A stretch of DNA of 40,592 nt from positions 1-40,592 of the forward strand of contig CALGPN010000008.1 of assembly GCA_937960435.1 (NCBI GenBank). Direction: 5' to 3'. Below are positions 7,585 through 15,557 of this stretch, in pieces. The translations under genes and the position numbers were made by a program. Below the pieces are notes generated by a model. It ran no database searches. It was not told where the DNA came from and saw nothing but the letters and a program-made list of their open reading frames with translations. The DNA is from an uncultured Desulfosoma sp. GTDB lineage: Bacteria > Desulfobacterota > Syntrophobacteria > Syntrophobacterales > DSM-9756. Position 1 is the first letter of the stretch. The number at the start of each line of letters is the position of its first letter.

Positions 7585-8490
7585 TCAATGGAATGTTTTC
7601 TCAAAGAAAACGACCACATGCCGCCACACAGCCCCCGGGAGCGCCTTGGGCCGCAGGGTCACCGGCATGAGGTGCCTCTTATACCTCAGGGGGCGGGGCG
7701 GGGCGAGCTCTTTAAGCATGCGCGCGAAAGGTTCCGTCTCATGCCCTTGAAAGACGTACACAGCCAACCGGCCTCCCGGTGCCAAGATGCGATGCAAGGC
7801 CACCCAGAAAGAGCGCATGAAGCCCCGGAAAGCCGAAACGGACGCCTGCAAGACGATGCGGGTGCGGAGATATTCAAAAACGTTGGACGTATAAACCAGG
7901 TCGAAACAAGAGTCCGTCGCAGGGACAAAGTCTTCCAGGGATGCGCAATGAATGGGAAAATTCAACCGCGCCCCGGAAGACCAGAGGCCGTAGGCCTCAT
8001 CACTCCTCACAGGCGGCAATAGGCTCACATGCCACATGTCCGTCGGCCGCAAGAACTCGGCGAAGGGGTGCTTTTCCTCGCTGCAGTCCATGAGCCGCTG
8101 GTCGAAGAAGGCTTGTGCCGCGGAGCTCAAATGCTGGCGCACGGATCCATAGAGCAACGATCTTTCGGGAGGATCCGGGGAGGGATCGGCCCCGGCGTCC
8201 TCAAAAAGAAGAGGCCACGAAGCCGTGCCGCCCAAGAAAAAACGGACGAACTCCCGCCGGGCATAATGCCGGTAGGCCGCTCTTTTCAGCTCGGTGAGGA
8301 AACAGGCCCCCCGCGACACATCCACCGCCTCAAGAGACGCTGGGCCGTGCGATGCCAAATACACGGGGATGTCGCCGCTTCCTGCAATGGTGAGGACTCT
8401 TCGACCGCGCAGGGAAAAACGTGCCAGGACCTCCCACGGGTGTTCGGTCGGCACGAGATACGGCGGGGAATCTTCGCAAAAGCCTTCCAC
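7585..8490 (-). CDS. BtaA-like (DUF3419) SAM-dependent transferase
   Basis: The motif RRVLTIAGSGDIPVYLASHG, then AVDVSRGACFLTELKRAA, matches the SAM-binding core of DUF3419 proteins. The best-known member, BtaA, moves the 3-amino-3-carboxypropyl group of SAM to diacylglycerol, the first step of betaine-lipid synthesis. A second BtaA-like element, LVYTSNVFEYL, is present, followed by a generic methyltransferase-like LAPGGRLAVYVF. At 301 residues it is about 100 shorter than BtaA, so a different acceptor is possible. The GTG start at 8490 has GGGAAGGG 6 bases upstream. No btaB-like partner is visible. Confidence 0.6.
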   Translation of the reverse strand: MEGFCEDSPPYLVPTEHPWEVLARFSLRGRRVLTIAGSGDIPVYLASHGPASLEAVDVSRGACFLTELKRAAYRHYARREFVRFFLGGTASWPLLFEDAGADPSPDPPERSLLYGSVRQHLSSAAQAFFDQRLMDCSEEKHPFAEFLRPTDMWHVSLLPPVRSDEAYGLWSSGARLNFPIHCASLEDFVPATDSCFDLVYTSNVFEYLRTRIVLQASVSAFRGFMRSFWVALHRILAPGGRLAVYVFQGHETEPFARMLKELAPPRPLRYKRHLMPVTLRPKALPGAVWRHVVVFFEKTFH

Positions 8491-8519
8491 TCAGGACCCT
8501 TCCCCTGAGAGGCCTACTT

Positions 8520-8852
8520 CTAGAGCTTGATCCTTAAGAGGTCCAGAATTCCGTCAGCGTAGTCGATAATGTAGTCCCGTTGTTTTTGGGTGGCGTAGCC
8601 GATGCAGGCGCAGCGCAACCTGTTTCGGCTGCGGATGAGCCACTCGAAGCCAACCTGTTTTCTCGTGAGGTTTACGGCAAAATAATAAGGCTGGCAGTGG
8701 TCGTGGGACTTTTGCAGATCGGTGTATAGGGCGTCGGGCAAGTCCACGTAATAAATGCCTTCCATGGCCGCCGATTCCGCGTGGTTCATGAGATAGTCGC
8801 GGATGCGGTCGTAGTCCGACTCCCGCAGCTGATCGATGACGTATTGCTTCAT
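8520..8852 (-). CDS. Small conserved hypothetical protein
   Basis: This is a soluble protein of 110 residues with no family I can name. It has an even spread of charged and aromatic residues and a central segment, CQPYYFAVNLTRKQVGFEWL, typical of a compact alpha/beta fold. It is the first gene of the minus-strand run 8852-6196 and lies 29 bases upstream of the BtaA-like gene. A TTGACA hexamer on the minus strand near 8886 could be its -35. Confidence 0.65.
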   Translation of the reverse strand: MKQYVIDQLRESDYDRIRDYLMNHAESAAMEGIYYVDLPDALYTDLQKSHDHCQPYYFAVNLTRKQVGFEWLIRSRNRLRCACIGYATQKQRDYIIDYADGILDLLRIKL

Positions 8853-9081
8853 GGCCGCCTCCAGATCGCGTGCCGAGAAAGTGTCAAGCCCTTGCCGGCC
8901 CGATCAAACCGGGTTTAAAAAAATAAAGCCTGACGGGACATCTCTTGTGACGGGCGACGTTTTCCACATCTTCCAGGACCTTGTCAATCTTCAAATACAG
9001 CGTGGCTTATCCCCGAGGGATGCCGCAAGCTGAATAGGCTGGAGGCGGTGAGGTAAACCTTTCACGGAAGGAGGAACCACT

Positions 9082-9375
9082 ATGAAAGCCGGAATCTTTT
9101 TTACAGGCACCGGACCCATTTTGATTCTCACGAGCTATGGGTCTTTCCAGGACCCCAAATTTATCGAAAAACTCAGCGCCAAGGGGATCAAAAAGTTTAT
9201 CGCGCGAGAACTTCCTCTGGAAACCGTGAAAAAGAAATACGGTCTTCAGTTCAACACCGTATTGGACGATCTGAATGAAACCGACGACCTGCGCGTGTTG
9301 GACTACAACGGGCACAACGTCTTCCACAACTTTTCCTTTAAAGAAATGGGGGAGCCCATCTACTACGAACCTTAA
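9082..9375 (+). CDS. Small conserved hypothetical protein
   Basis: This 97-residue soluble protein has a strong ribosome site (GGAAGGAGG) 7 bases before its ATG. The N-terminal strand FFTGTGPILILTSYG and the helix with KFIARELPLETVKKKYG suggest a small alpha/beta fold. I recall similar short cytosolic proteins in sulfate reducers but know no function. It stands alone between a divergent gene and the phn promoter region. Confidence 0.7.
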   Translation: MKAGIFFTGTGPILILTSYGSFQDPKFIEKLSAKGIKKFIARELPLETVKKKYGLQFNTVLDDLNETDDLRVLDYNGHNVFHNFSFKEMGEPIYYEP

Positions 9376-9579
9376 GAAAGTGTCTCAGAGCCCCCTGGAT
9401 ACGGGCGAAGATAAGGTTCTTTCCTGGAACCGCAGATCTTCAACGTTGAGACGGTTCCGGCGTCACCTCCTGCTCCAGGGGGATTGCCGAATACGGCATT
9501 CTCACCAAAACCTCTCTTACAAGACCCCGCAAGCCCCCCAGCCTGACATGGCAATCCCGAAAACGGCACCCCGCTATCG
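9376..9579. other. Gene-free stretch before the phn operator
   Basis: No convincing gene is seen. Short inverted repeats (GGTTC/GAACC near 9416-9432; TGCCG/CGGCA near 9485-9499) lack T-tracts, so they are not good terminators. Confidence 0.4.
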
Positions 9580-9617
9580 TCACAGGAATTTCACCACAGG
9601 GTCATGGTCACGTCACA
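9580..9617 (+). promoter_or_regulatory. Pho box-like operator of the phn operon
   Basis: Four half-sites start at 9580, 9591, 9602 and 9613: TCAC, TCAC, TCAT and TCAC, with G before three of them and T before one. The 11-bp step is exact. PhoB binds as head-to-tail dimers to 11-bp direct repeats of TGTCA type, so phosphate-starvation control of the downstream phosphonate operon is the natural reading. A possible -10 (CAATAG) lies at 9629-9634. Confidence 0.7.
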
Positions 9618-9685
9618 GAGTTCCCTTTCAATAGCCACGTCACAAACGAGGCTTTTGGAAGTGACCCTTTTTTGAAGGAATGGTT

Positions 9686-10228
9686 GTGATCCCGCAAATC
9701 ATTGGTTTACCCCACGCAACGTCCTCCCTATTTCGTGAAGCCCGTTTGGAAGATCTGGATGCGGTGGGAGATCTTTTGAAAGCATTGGGGTACAACGTGC
9801 CTCGGGATCGGCTTGAGCCCGTGTACTCTCGGCTCATGAAGGATCCGACCTACCGCTGTATTCTCGCCGTTTCTCACCCTGAAGGCCGTGCCATCGGCAT
9901 GATCACGGTGCGCCGCCTTCCCTGCCTGCGCCTGGCGGGGGAGCAGGTCAGCATCGAAGAGCTTGTCGTGCGCCCTGAATGGCGAGGCCGGGGCGTGGGC
10001 CGAGCGCTGACCGCCCAGGCCGTGGCTTATGCCGTTAGTTGCCGGGCCGTCAGGGTGGAAGTGCTGACCAGCGAAGACCGCGAAAGCACACAAAGGGGCT
10101 TTTACGAAAAAGCGGGCTTTCGTCGGGCGCGATCCCGCGTCTACCGTGTGGACCTCACAACGCAACAGGCCTCGGGCCTTGCTTTTCAACACACCGCTTT
10201 TCACACCACGGTCGAGGATCTCTCATGA
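9686..10228 (+). CDS. GNAT N-acetyltransferase, PhnO-like by position
   Basis: The GNAT fold is shown by the acetyl-CoA motif A region VRPEWRGRGVGRALTAQAVAYA read as VRPEWRGRGVGRAL plus helix, preceded by the strand VSIEELVV, and by the C-terminal FYEKAGFRR. In phn operons such enzymes (PhnO) N-acetylate aminoalkylphosphonates and protect or prepare them for C-P lyase. Substrate is inferred only from being first in this operon; general GNAT activity cannot be excluded. The GTG at 9686 has AAGGA 6 bases upstream; the ATG at 9680 directly abuts that site. The stop overlaps phnM as ATGA. Confidence 0.75.
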   Translation: MIPQIIGLPHATSSLFREARLEDLDAVGDLLKALGYNVPRDRLEPVYSRLMKDPTYRCILAVSHPEGRAIGMITVRRLPCLRLAGEQVSIEELVVRPEWRGRGVGRALTAQAVAYAVSCRAVRVEVLTSEDRESTQRGFYEKAGFRRARSRVYRVDLTTQQASGLAFQHTAFHTTVEDLS

Positions 10229-11478
10229 GAACCTGTCTTTACGGTGGTCCTTTGTTTGACGGTCGAAAGCTTTACGAGCAAGGCCGTATCGTTTTTGACG
10301 GCACAGGTGTTCATGAGGCGCACCCTGGCGAAGGTCCCGTGCCGGGCACCCTCGCCGTCGACGTCCGCGGAGGTCTCATCCTGCCCGGGCTCGTGGATCT
10401 TCACTCGGATGTCCTGGAAAAATGCATCGAAATGCGCCCCGGTGTACTCTTTGAGCCGGATTTCGCCCTGGCCGCTTTGGACCGAAGGCTTGCGGCTTCG
10501 GGCATCACTACCTTTTGTCATGCCATCAGTTTTGCGGACAACGAGCTTGGCCTCCGATCGCCTCAAAGAGCTGCAACCCTCGTCCGCTTGATCAAGGCTT
10601 TCGACAACTCCGGTCAGTCTTCGGTGCGACACAGAGTCCATGGGCGCTTCGAAGTGGGCTCCGATGAGGCTCGAGTGATTTTTGACGGCCTATTGCGCGA
10701 CGGCCTTTTCGATATGGTCTCCATCATGGATCACACACCCGGGCAAGGGCAGTTTCGGAGCTTTGAGGCCTTTCATCGTTACTATTCGGGGACGTACAAG
10801 CTCAGCCGTGAGGAAACGGCGTCCATGGCCGCCGCCAAAGTGCACAGGAGGCCTCGGGCATGGCGTGACGTGGGGCGCATCGCGGAAACCGCACGCCGAT
10901 GCGGCATCCCATTGCTGAGTCATGATGACGACAGCCGGGAAAAAGTCGCCTTCGTCTGTGATCTCGGCGCATGCGGGTCTGAATTTCCCGTCACGGCCGA
11001 GGCGGCTCAAGAAGCCAAGGATCGGTCCATGGCGGTGCTTGTGGGAGCCCCCAATGTCGTTCGTGGCACGTCCGCCAACAGCCATCTCAGTGCGCGGCAC
11101 GCCGTCGCTCAAGGGCTGACCAGCGCTCTCGTCAGCGATTATTACCCGGAATGCCTGCTTCAAGCTCCCTTCGTTCTCCATCGCCTATGCGCCGTCCCCA
11201 TGGAGACGGCTCTGGCCCACGTGACTTCAGGGCCGGCTCACCTCTTGGACCATACCATCCCCTGTGGTCTCCTCGAGCCCGGCCGACCCGCGGACATCGC
11301 CGTCATCCAAACTCAGAGTTCGTGGCCCCAGGTGGCCCAGCTGTGGGTGGGGGGCCGGCTCGTTTACGAAGCCCGGCCCAAATCGACCGAGGTGCCGTGT
11401 TTTCAGTCGGCCCCGCATATGGAAAGAAACAGCCCAACAAAGGAGTTTTCCTCATGCTCGGAACCGCATCATCCTTAA
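10225..11478 (+). CDS. phnM: RPnTP hydrolase PhnM
   Basis: PhnM is an amidohydrolase-fold enzyme that cleaves diphosphate from alpha-D-ribose-1-methylphosphonate-5-triphosphate in the C-P lyase pathway. Family features are GGLILPGLVDLHSDVLEK, read as LPGLVDLHSDVLEK, then FCHAISF, HTPGQGQF, LLSHDDDS, and the C-terminal LEPGRPADIAVI. At 417 residues it is longer than the usual 380 or so because of a low-complexity C-terminal tail after GGRLVYEA. That tail overlaps the start of phnC by 25 bases in another frame. The ATG at 10225 overlaps the upstream stop. Confidence 0.96.
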   Translation: MRTCLYGGPLFDGRKLYEQGRIVFDGTGVHEAHPGEGPVPGTLAVDVRGGLILPGLVDLHSDVLEKCIEMRPGVLFEPDFALAALDRRLAASGITTFCHAISFADNELGLRSPQRAATLVRLIKAFDNSGQSSVRHRVHGRFEVGSDEARVIFDGLLRDGLFDMVSIMDHTPGQGQFRSFEAFHRYYSGTYKLSREETASMAAAKVHRRPRAWRDVGRIAETARRCGIPLLSHDDDSREKVAFVCDLGACGSEFPVTAEAAQEAKDRSMAVLVGAPNVVRGTSANSHLSARHAVAQGLTSALVSDYYPECLLQAPFVLHRLCAVPMETALAHVTSGPAHLLDHTIPCGLLEPGRPADIAVIQTQSSWPQVAQLWVGGRLVYEARPKSTEVPCFQSAPHMERNSPTKEFSSCSEPHHP

Positions 11479-12284
11479 ATCATCTCAGGACCGAACCTGT
11501 TCTTCAGGTTCACAATCTCGTCAAACGCTACCCCACGGGAACCGTCGCCGTCGATCATGTCAGTTTCGATCTTCATGGGGATGACTTCCTCATCATCATC
11601 GGATGTTCGGGAGCCGGAAAATCCACGCTCCTGCGGTGCCTCAACAGGCTCCTGGAGCCCACCGCTGGGCGCGTGATCCTTCTTGGGGAAGACATCACCA
11701 AGGTTTCCGGCGGTTCCTTGCAGCGGGTCCGCCGGCGGGTGGGCATGGTCTTTCAACAGTTTCATTTGGTCCAACGTCTGACGGTTTTGGAAAACGTTTT
11801 GGCAGGTCGATTGCGCTTTCAAACTTCCCCAGTGGTCCACACGTTGTCGCTGGCTCGTGTTTTTCCCAAGCACGAAAAAGACTTCGCCTTGCATTGCCTC
11901 GCCGAAGTGGGCATTGCGGACTTGGCTTTTCAGCGGGCCGACCGTCTTTCGGGAGGACAGCAGCAACGTGTGGCTATCGCTCGGGTATTGGCTCAGGAAC
12001 CGGACGTCCTTCTCGCCGACGAACCCATTGCCAGTTTAGACCCCCGAAGCGCCGACATCGTGATGAGTCTCCTACAAGAGATCCACGAAAAGAGAGGCAT
12101 TCCGGTGGTCGTGAACTTGCACCATCTGGACTTTGTCAAACGCTACGCCAAAAGGGTCATGGGCATGAGCCACGGGCGCATCGTTTTCGACGGAAAGGCT
12201 TCACTTTTGGATGAGGACACGGTCGCCGGCATTTACCGGGGCCCATGTTCCGTGACCTGGGACGAGCCGGCGGCCTGCGCATAA
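11454..12284 (+). CDS. phnC: Phosphonate ABC transporter ATP-binding protein
   Basis: This is the cytoplasmic ATPase of the PhnCDE phosphonate importer. It has Walker A GCSGAGKS (residues 50-57), the Q-loop QQFHLV, signature LSGGQQQR, Walker B VLLADEP and a switch histidine in NLHHLDF. The length of 276 residues is usual. The ATG at 11454 has AAAGGAG 9 bases upstream, inside the phnM coding end. The order phnC-phnD-phnE follows directly. Confidence 0.96.
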   Translation: MLGTASSLNHLRTEPVLQVHNLVKRYPTGTVAVDHVSFDLHGDDFLIIIGCSGAGKSTLLRCLNRLLEPTAGRVILLGEDITKVSGGSLQRVRRRVGMVFQQFHLVQRLTVLENVLAGRLRFQTSPVVHTLSLARVFPKHEKDFALHCLAEVGIADLAFQRADRLSGGQQQRVAIARVLAQEPDVLLADEPIASLDPRSADIVMSLLQEIHEKRGIPVVVNLHHLDFVKRYAKRVMGMSHGRIVFDGKASLLDEDTVAGIYRGPCSVTWDEPAACA

Positions 12285-12324
12285 AGCCTCTTCAACAGAC
12301 AAAAGACAACAAAGGAGGAAGAAC

Positions 12325-13215
12325 ATGACGGTGTGGCGGAAAAGCTTGGTCTTAGGCGGCATTGTTTTGGGTTTCCTGATGATGCTGGGGACTTCCGTCT
12401 CCATGGCCGATCCCGACGTGTGGCCGAAGACGGTGCGCATCGGGTTGATTCCTACGGAAGGCGGGGCGGACATCGTGAAAAGATTCGAGCCGCTCATTCA
12501 ACATCTCGAAAAGACCCTCGGGATTAAAGTAGAAGCCCAAAGCGCGTCGGACTACGCGGGCGTCATCACGGCCATGGCGCACAAACACATCGATTTTGCT
12601 TACCTCGGACCCAAAAGTTACGTGGAAGCCTCTGAAAAGGCAGGAGCCGTGGCTTTGGCCATGGAGAAAGACACGTCAGGGGAGCCTGGATACTACGGGG
12701 TGATCATCGCCAAAAAAGGCTCCGGCATCGAGAAATTGGAGGACGCCAAGGGGAAAGTTTTCGCCTTCACAGACCCTAATTCCACGTCCGGCTACTTGGT
12801 GCCGAATTTACTTTTCTACCGAGACCTCAAAGTGGACCCCAAACAATACTTCAAAGAGGTCAAGTTCTCCGGATCCCACGGAGCCAGCATCCTTGCCGTC
12901 AAAAACGGCTCCATCGATGTGGCCGCCACGAATAATATCGACGTCAATCGCATGAGCGAAAAAGGCCAGGCCTCCTGGGACGAATTCACTGTCCTGTGGA
13001 AGTCGGAGCTCATTCCCGGCTCCCCCATGTGCGCCCGAAAAGACCTTCCGGAAAGCCTCAAGGCCGCCTTTGTTGGAGCGCTCATGATGTTCAACGCCAA
13101 CAAACCCGCTTTGGAAAAGCTTCAGATCGGGGGATACGGACCCGCCGACGACGCCGTCTACGACGTCATCCGGTACCTCAACCAGCTCAAAAAACAACTA
13201 GCCCAAGCCTCTTAA
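12325..13215 (+). CDS. phnD: Phosphonate-binding periplasmic protein
   Basis: PhnD captures phosphonates (and often phosphate or phosphite esters) in the periplasm and delivers them to PhnE. A signal peptide occupies about residues 1-28, with a hydrophobic core and a likely cut after SVSMA. The mature part has the family segments VRIGLIPTEGG, DFAYLGPKSYV, FTDPNSTSGYLVPN and FSGSHGASILAVKNG. Length is 296 residues. A strong AAAGGAGG site precedes the ATG. A large stem-loop follows the gene before phnE. Confidence 0.95.
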   Translation: MTVWRKSLVLGGIVLGFLMMLGTSVSMADPDVWPKTVRIGLIPTEGGADIVKRFEPLIQHLEKTLGIKVEAQSASDYAGVITAMAHKHIDFAYLGPKSYVEASEKAGAVALAMEKDTSGEPGYYGVIIAKKGSGIEKLEDAKGKVFAFTDPNSTSGYLVPNLLFYRDLKVDPKQYFKEVKFSGSHGASILAVKNGSIDVAATNNIDVNRMSEKGQASWDEFTVLWKSELIPGSPMCARKDLPESLKAAFVGALMMFNANKPALEKLQIGGYGPADDAVYDVIRYLNQLKKQLAQAS

Positions 13216-13221
13216 TTCTTC

Positions 13222-13280
13222 CTCGCCGAGGACGGCTCCTCTGGGCTCTTGAAGGGCCTGGATCGAGCCCCCTCGGCGAG
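13222..13280 (+). repeat. phnD-phnE intercistronic stem-loop
   Basis: Perfect 10-bp arms CTCGCCGAGG (13222-13231) and CCTCGGCGAG (13271-13280) enclose a second stem GGCTC/GAGCC (13234-13238 and 13265-13269). There is no T-tract, so it is not a standard terminator. Such hairpins after binding-protein genes often protect the upstream mRNA and give more binding protein than permease. Confidence 0.65.
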
Positions 13281-13322
13281 AAAAGCCGGGAGATGCTGCC
13301 GGTGCCCTCCGGGAAGGTTTTT

Positions 13323-14429
13323 ATGGAACACATCGAAGTGAAAACGTTTTCCAAGTTCGGATTTCGTATTCCCTTTCATCGTTTGAAACAGGTTTTGGCC
13401 GGTGGTTGTGTTTTGGTCATTCTTGTCGTCACGTATGTGCGGTGCGGAATCGATCCATTAAAGCTCTGGGAAAAACGTCACCACGCCTGGACCTATCTTT
13501 TCGGACGCCAGCTCACGGATGAAGAAGTGGAGTCGGCACGCCGACAGGCCGAGCGAATGCCGTTGATCATTCTCTCTCAGGAAATTCTCCAGGAACTTAA
13601 GGATAAGGCTCGAAGCTCTCCACAAACGTTGGACTCCTCTGCGCTTACCCTCGAGGCAAAAAATTTGGCGGAAAAGCGGCTGGCCACTATGCCGGAGGAA
13701 CAGCGGCGAGCTATTGTGGACAAGGAGTTCCATCGTCTGGTTACGGAAAAACGCGGCGGTTTCTTTCCGCCGCACACCAGCCCCTCCAGTCTCAAAGACT
13801 ATTCGAAATCCCTTCTAGAGACGGTGGCCATCGCCATTTGGGGCAGTCTCCTCGCCGTCCTTTGGGCTTTGCCCGTTTCGTTCCTTGCGGCGCAAAACAC
13901 GCTCAGAATTTTCTTTCCCGGAGACAGTCGCTCTTATCGGTGGACCCGACGAACGTGCCAATTCTTAGTCCGCCGTCTTCTGGACTTTTGCCGCGGATTC
14001 AATGAGTTCGTCATGGCTTTGGTGTTCGTGGCGGTCATCGGTTTGGGCCCCTTTGCCGGCATTATGGCACTGGCCATCCACACCTTCGGCATCCTAGGCA
14101 AGATTTTCAGCGAAGCCATCGAAGCCATCGAACCGGGGCAGGTCGAGGCGGTCACCGCAACAGGTGCCGGCCCTTTGCAAGTGTTGTCCTTTGCCGTGAT
14201 GCCGCAGGTGATGCCCTTGGTGGTCAGCTACAGCCTTTTACGGTTTGAATCCAATGTGCGCAGCGCCACCATTCTCGGTTTTTGCGGCGCCGGTGGAATC
14301 GGGTTTTTGATGTTCGACAAGATCAGCAGCTACCAGTACCGAGAGGTGGCCACCATGATGGCCATGGTCATTTTCGCCGTCACGGTGATCGATACTCTCT
14401 GCGCCAAGCTACGGCGCCGTTTTATTTGA
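13323..14429 (+). CDS. phnE: Phosphonate ABC transporter permease
   Basis: PhnE is the inner-membrane permease of the phosphonate importer. A first membrane helix (about residues 23-42, VLAGGCVLVILVVTYV) is followed by a hydrophilic stretch of about 110 residues rich in charged helices, and then by the usual permease core from SLLETVAIAIWGSLLAVLWA on. The EAA-type coupling loop is visible as EAIEPGQVEAVTATGAGPL. The 368-residue length exceeds the usual 260-290 because of the hydrophilic insert, which should face the periplasm. The ATG at 13323 has GGGAAGG upstream. Confidence 0.92.
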   Translation: MEHIEVKTFSKFGFRIPFHRLKQVLAGGCVLVILVVTYVRCGIDPLKLWEKRHHAWTYLFGRQLTDEEVESARRQAERMPLIILSQEILQELKDKARSSPQTLDSSALTLEAKNLAEKRLATMPEEQRRAIVDKEFHRLVTEKRGGFFPPHTSPSSLKDYSKSLLETVAIAIWGSLLAVLWALPVSFLAAQNTLRIFFPGDSRSYRWTRRTCQFLVRRLLDFCRGFNEFVMALVFVAVIGLGPFAGIMALAIHTFGILGKIFSEAIEAIEPGQVEAVTATGAGPLQVLSFAVMPQVMPLVVSYSLLRFESNVRSATILGFCGAGGIGFLMFDKISSYQYREVATMMAMVIFAVTVIDTLCAKLRRRFI

Positions 14430-14440
14430 GAGAAAACTTC

Positions 14441-14911
14441 ATGGCGACAAATCACTCGTCGTTGGGAAAAGAAGCTCAGGATGCCCGCCGCCGATGGATG
14501 GCGGTTCTTGCGGAGGCGGATTCCCAGGATTTGCAGTCTTTTTGGGACCGACGCGAAAACAAACCTCACTACGCCGTAATGTCCGGGCCTGAAACCGGGC
14601 TTCTCATGCTTCAAGCGCGTGTGGGCGGAGACGGAGACCGCTTTTACGTGGGAGAAGTCACGGTAACGCGATGTTCGGTATCCATCGCGGAAGGTCCTCA
14701 GGGCACGGCCATGGTTTTGGGGCGACGTCCCCGCCATGCGGAAATCGCCGCCGTTTTGGATGCCGAACTACAGGACCCCAGAAAAAGGGAACATCTGATG
14801 ACAACTTTCATTGAGCCCCTCGCCCGACGCATCCAGGAGGCCCAAAGGCGTGAAGCCGGCCGCGTTGCGGCCACACGAGTGGAATTCTTGACCATGGTCC
14901 GCGGGGAATAG
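14441..14911 (+). CDS. phnG: C-P lyase core subunit PhnG
   Basis: PhnG is part of the PhnGHIJ core complex; with PhnH and PhnI it makes the ribosyl triphosphate phosphonate. The product of 156 residues has the family-typical RRRWMAVLAEAD near the start, the segment FYVGEVTVTRCSV, the polar loop GTAMVLGRRPRHAEIAAVLDA split across that region, and a helical C-terminus. It starts 11 bases after phnE. The gene order G-H-I-J-K-L is the classic one. Confidence 0.93.
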   Translation: MATNHSSLGKEAQDARRRWMAVLAEADSQDLQSFWDRRENKPHYAVMSGPETGLLMLQARVGGDGDRFYVGEVTVTRCSVSIAEGPQGTAMVLGRRPRHAEIAAVLDAELQDPRKREHLMTTFIEPLARRIQEAQRREAGRVAATRVEFLTMVRGE

Positions 14912-14926
14912 TGGGAGGAAGGCGTC

Positions 14927-15550
14927 ATGCCGAGTTATGCCGCAATGTCCTACGCCATGGGGTTCCAAGACCCCGTTTGGGAATCCCAGGAGGCCTTCCG
15001 AGCGATCCTCAACGCCATGGCCTACCCCGGCCGCATGGCTTCTTTTCAGATCCCCCCGAAAATCCCTGGGGATCTGAACCCCGCCTCCTGGGTCGTTCTT
15101 TTGACTCTGGCGGACGATTCCGTACGGTTTTGGACCGACCTTCCCATCGATCACGAAACGCGGTGGGTGATTCAATCGGTGTGTCGCGTCCGAACGGTCC
15201 ATGAGCCTCAGGAGGCCGACCTCGCCCTCGTCACGGATCCCTCAACGACCCTTGCCGCTCCGGTGAATTTTCAGATTGGCACCGAATCGGAACCCTATCT
15301 GGGCGCCACCGTCATCGTGCACGTTTCTTCGTTCAGCACAGGGCCTGAAACGGCTCCGGGCCACGCTTTTCTTCTTTCCGGTCCGGGGATTCGCGAAAAA
15401 TTTCCACTCTTTGTGGCCGGATGCCCCAAAACCTTTTGGGACTGGAGGATAAGACTGGAAACCTTGTACCCCCGAGGGGTGGATGTGCTGCTCACTCACG
15501 AAAACAGTATGGTCGCTCTTCCCCGGTCAACCCATCTCATGTTGGTGTGA
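14927..15550 (+). CDS. phnH: C-P lyase core subunit PhnH
   Basis: PhnH is a dimeric subunit of the C-P lyase core complex. The family signature is clear: an N-terminal VWESQEAFRAILNAMAYPG region (residues about 14-32), then a central TLADDSVRFWTDLP and a C-terminal FLLSGPGI followed by RGVDVLLTHENSMVALPRST. The length of 207 residues is normal. A GGGAGG site lies upstream of the ATG. It ends 7 bases before phnI. Confidence 0.95.
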   Translation: MPSYAAMSYAMGFQDPVWESQEAFRAILNAMAYPGRMASFQIPPKIPGDLNPASWVVLLTLADDSVRFWTDLPIDHETRWVIQSVCRVRTVHEPQEADLALVTDPSTTLAAPVNFQIGTESEPYLGATVIVHVSSFSTGPETAPGHAFLLSGPGIREKFPLFVAGCPKTFWDWRIRLETLYPRGVDVLLTHENSMVALPRSTHLMLV

Positions 15551-15557
15551 GAAACAT

